A DNA stretch of 64,000 nt, from NCBI RefSeq assembly GCF_003591035.1, contig NZ_QYUO01000003.1, positions 1,389,602-1,453,601 of the forward strand, written 5' to 3'. The notes below the pieces were generated by a model, which saw only the letters and a list, made by a program, of their open reading frames with translations, did no database searches and was not told the origin of the DNA. Below, one piece after another: positions 63,115 through 64,000 of this stretch. The position numbers and the translations under genes were made by a program. Each line of letters starts with the position of its first letter. The first letter of the stretch is position 1. This DNA comes from Noviherbaspirillum saxi. GTDB taxonomy: Bacteria > Pseudomonadota > Gammaproteobacteria > Burkholderiales > Burkholderiaceae_D.

Positions 63115-64000
63115 TCAGACGAACTCTTTGCTTGCTGCATCTGTCAACCGTGCACGTAGCGCTTCCTTAAGCGCAGAGTCCGCATCTTTAGCCATGGCGG
63201 GGACTGGTGGCAATGTGGCGGCGCCAGGCGGTGCTGGATTTACAGCCTCCATGGTCGAACGTGCCGCATCATCCTGCATTTCCTTCATCGGCTTTTCGGA
63301 CGGCGTGGCCACACTATCAGCCGGCACCTCAGCGGTGCTTATTCCGGGTGCTAAGGCTTCGAGTACCGATGCTTTCGCTACGACGGTGCCTTCGGGCCCC
63401 GCCGCCGCCGGCAGGATTTCTTGCAGGGGGATGTCCTGGATCTGAGGCTTTTTAACACCTTTGGCCGCACCAGCCTGCCCGTCCCCAACCTGCTTGAAGA
63501 TGTCGGACGGTGATTTTGCGTCCGCGCCGATTGGTTCCACGGCCGCTTTTTTCGCAGACAGTGCCGCGTCCGTACCCGCCGCATTCTGCGTCGCGGCGGG
63601 AGCAGTAATGTCATTTTCAACGACCTCGCCCTCCGGCAAAGCTTGTCCGGAAGCTGGATTTTTTATGCCGATCGCATTATCACCTTCCATTGCAGCCAGC
63701 ACCTCTTTTCCGCTTTTCGCACTGAGATCCAGGGCTTCGCCTTGCTCCGGCAGACGATCAGATGCAGTGCCTGGCGGCAGTTCAATCGCCGCTTTCCCGA
63801 GTGGCTTGTCAGATTGTGGCGCAGCCGGAGTGTCTTTCGAGTCTGGCAAAGAAGGCTTGTCTGGCCTCTCTACCGGCGTTGCGACTTTCTCTGCGATCCC
63901 GGCATTTTCGTCATCCATTGTGCTGCCCGCGGGCTGCAGCCCTGCGGCAGATGCCGCTTCCGGCATCTCTGAGGCGGTGCTGTCCGCAACAGGTGAGCCA
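63115..64000 (-). CDS. Ala/Pro-rich low-complexity protein (partial, start outside window)
   Basis: The frame is open to the right edge, so only the C-terminal part of about 294 residues is visible; the internal Met at 63966 is not necessarily the start. The sequence is rich in Ala, Pro, Lys, Asp and Glu (KDTPAAPQSDKPLGKAAIEL) with no hydrophobic core and is probably disordered. The last 25 residues (SALKEALRARLTDAASKEFV) could form a helix. The missing N-terminus may hold a recognisable domain; FHA-type or other T6SS accessory proteins are candidates because the gene precedes tssB. No function is assigned. Confidence 0.55.
   Translation of the reverse strand, partial: GSPVADSTASEMPEAASAAGLQPAGSTMDDENAGIAEKVATPVERPDKPSLPDSKDTPAAPQSDKPLGKAAIELPPGTASDRLPEQGEALDLSAKSGKEVLAAMEGDNAIGIKNPASGQALPEGEVVENDITAPAATQNAAGTDAALSAKKAAVEPIGADAKSPSDIFKQVGDGQAGAAKGVKKPQIQDIPLQEILPAAAGPEGTVVAKASVLEALAPGISTAEVPADSVATPSEKPMKEMQDDAARSTMEAVNPAPPGAATLPPVPAMAKDADSALKEALRARLTDAASKEFV

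Overview
The window looks like chromosomal DNA of a betaproteobacterium of the order Burkholderiales, probably Oxalobacteraceae (Herbaspirillum/Noviherbaspirillum-like). This is inferred from protein style, fairly high GC, Bug-type tripartite-tricarboxylate-like binding proteins, a Burkholderiales-type porin, many LysR regulators, CoxL-family hydroxylases and a complete type VI secretion system (T6SS). No database search was possible; family names come from motif and sequence recognition.

Layout. (1) 0.2-1.9 kb: XdhC-type molybdenum-cofactor chaperone and a UbiX-type flavin prenyltransferase. (2) 2.1-6.4 kb: a lower-GC block with a structured leader and Rnk-like protein, tandem universal stress protein, HemD-like protein, a palindromic MITE-like element, and a C45-type Ntn hydrolase whose nucleophile position is Ser. 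(3) 6.4-15.7 kb: moaA, a chemoreceptor, an NCS2 purine permease and a LysR gene on the minus strand, facing a three-gene xanthine-dehydrogenase-type operon. This reads as a purine uptake, sensing and oxidation locus with its own cofactor gene. (4) 15.8-17.0 kb: a dispersed repeat, a small unknown gene and sodB. (5) 17.1-29.4 kb: accessory aromatic and hydrolase genes: two LysR regulators, an isochorismatase-like hydrolase beside a pirin relic, two very similar intradiol dioxygenases, a porin, a decayed stretch, a TauE/SafE permease, two cupins, an MDR oxidoreductase, a Bug binding protein, and a dead partial copy of the small gene next to sodB. (6) 29.5-37.6 kb: a minus-strand coxS-L-M-D-E-G operon encoding a form II (AYRGAGR) CO-dehydrogenase-like hydroxylase, with a divergent second XdhC gene across a promoter region containing perfect palindromes.

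(7) 37.7-64.0 kb: a T6SS locus entirely on the minus strand. In transcription order it runs: an Ala/Pro-rich protein (cut by the window edge), tssB, tssC, hcp, tssE, tssF, tssG, clpV, vgrG, a MORN-repeat protein, a DUF4280 PAAR-like protein, a small membrane protein, a periplasmic binding protein, two atypical dicarboxylate-symporter-fold proteins, tssJ, tssK, tssL, tssM, a formyltransferase-like protein and tssA. All thirteen core Tss components are accounted for, with the PAAR-like protein as the tip.

The most unusual feature is the cassette of binding protein plus two symporter-fold proteins embedded between the T6SS tip genes and the membrane-complex genes. Both symporter-fold proteins have lost the sodium/substrate-binding signature of their family. 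Other points of interest are the formyltransferase gene inside the T6SS operon, a perfect 16-bp hairpin between tssC and hcp, and the structured leader of the Rnk-like gene.
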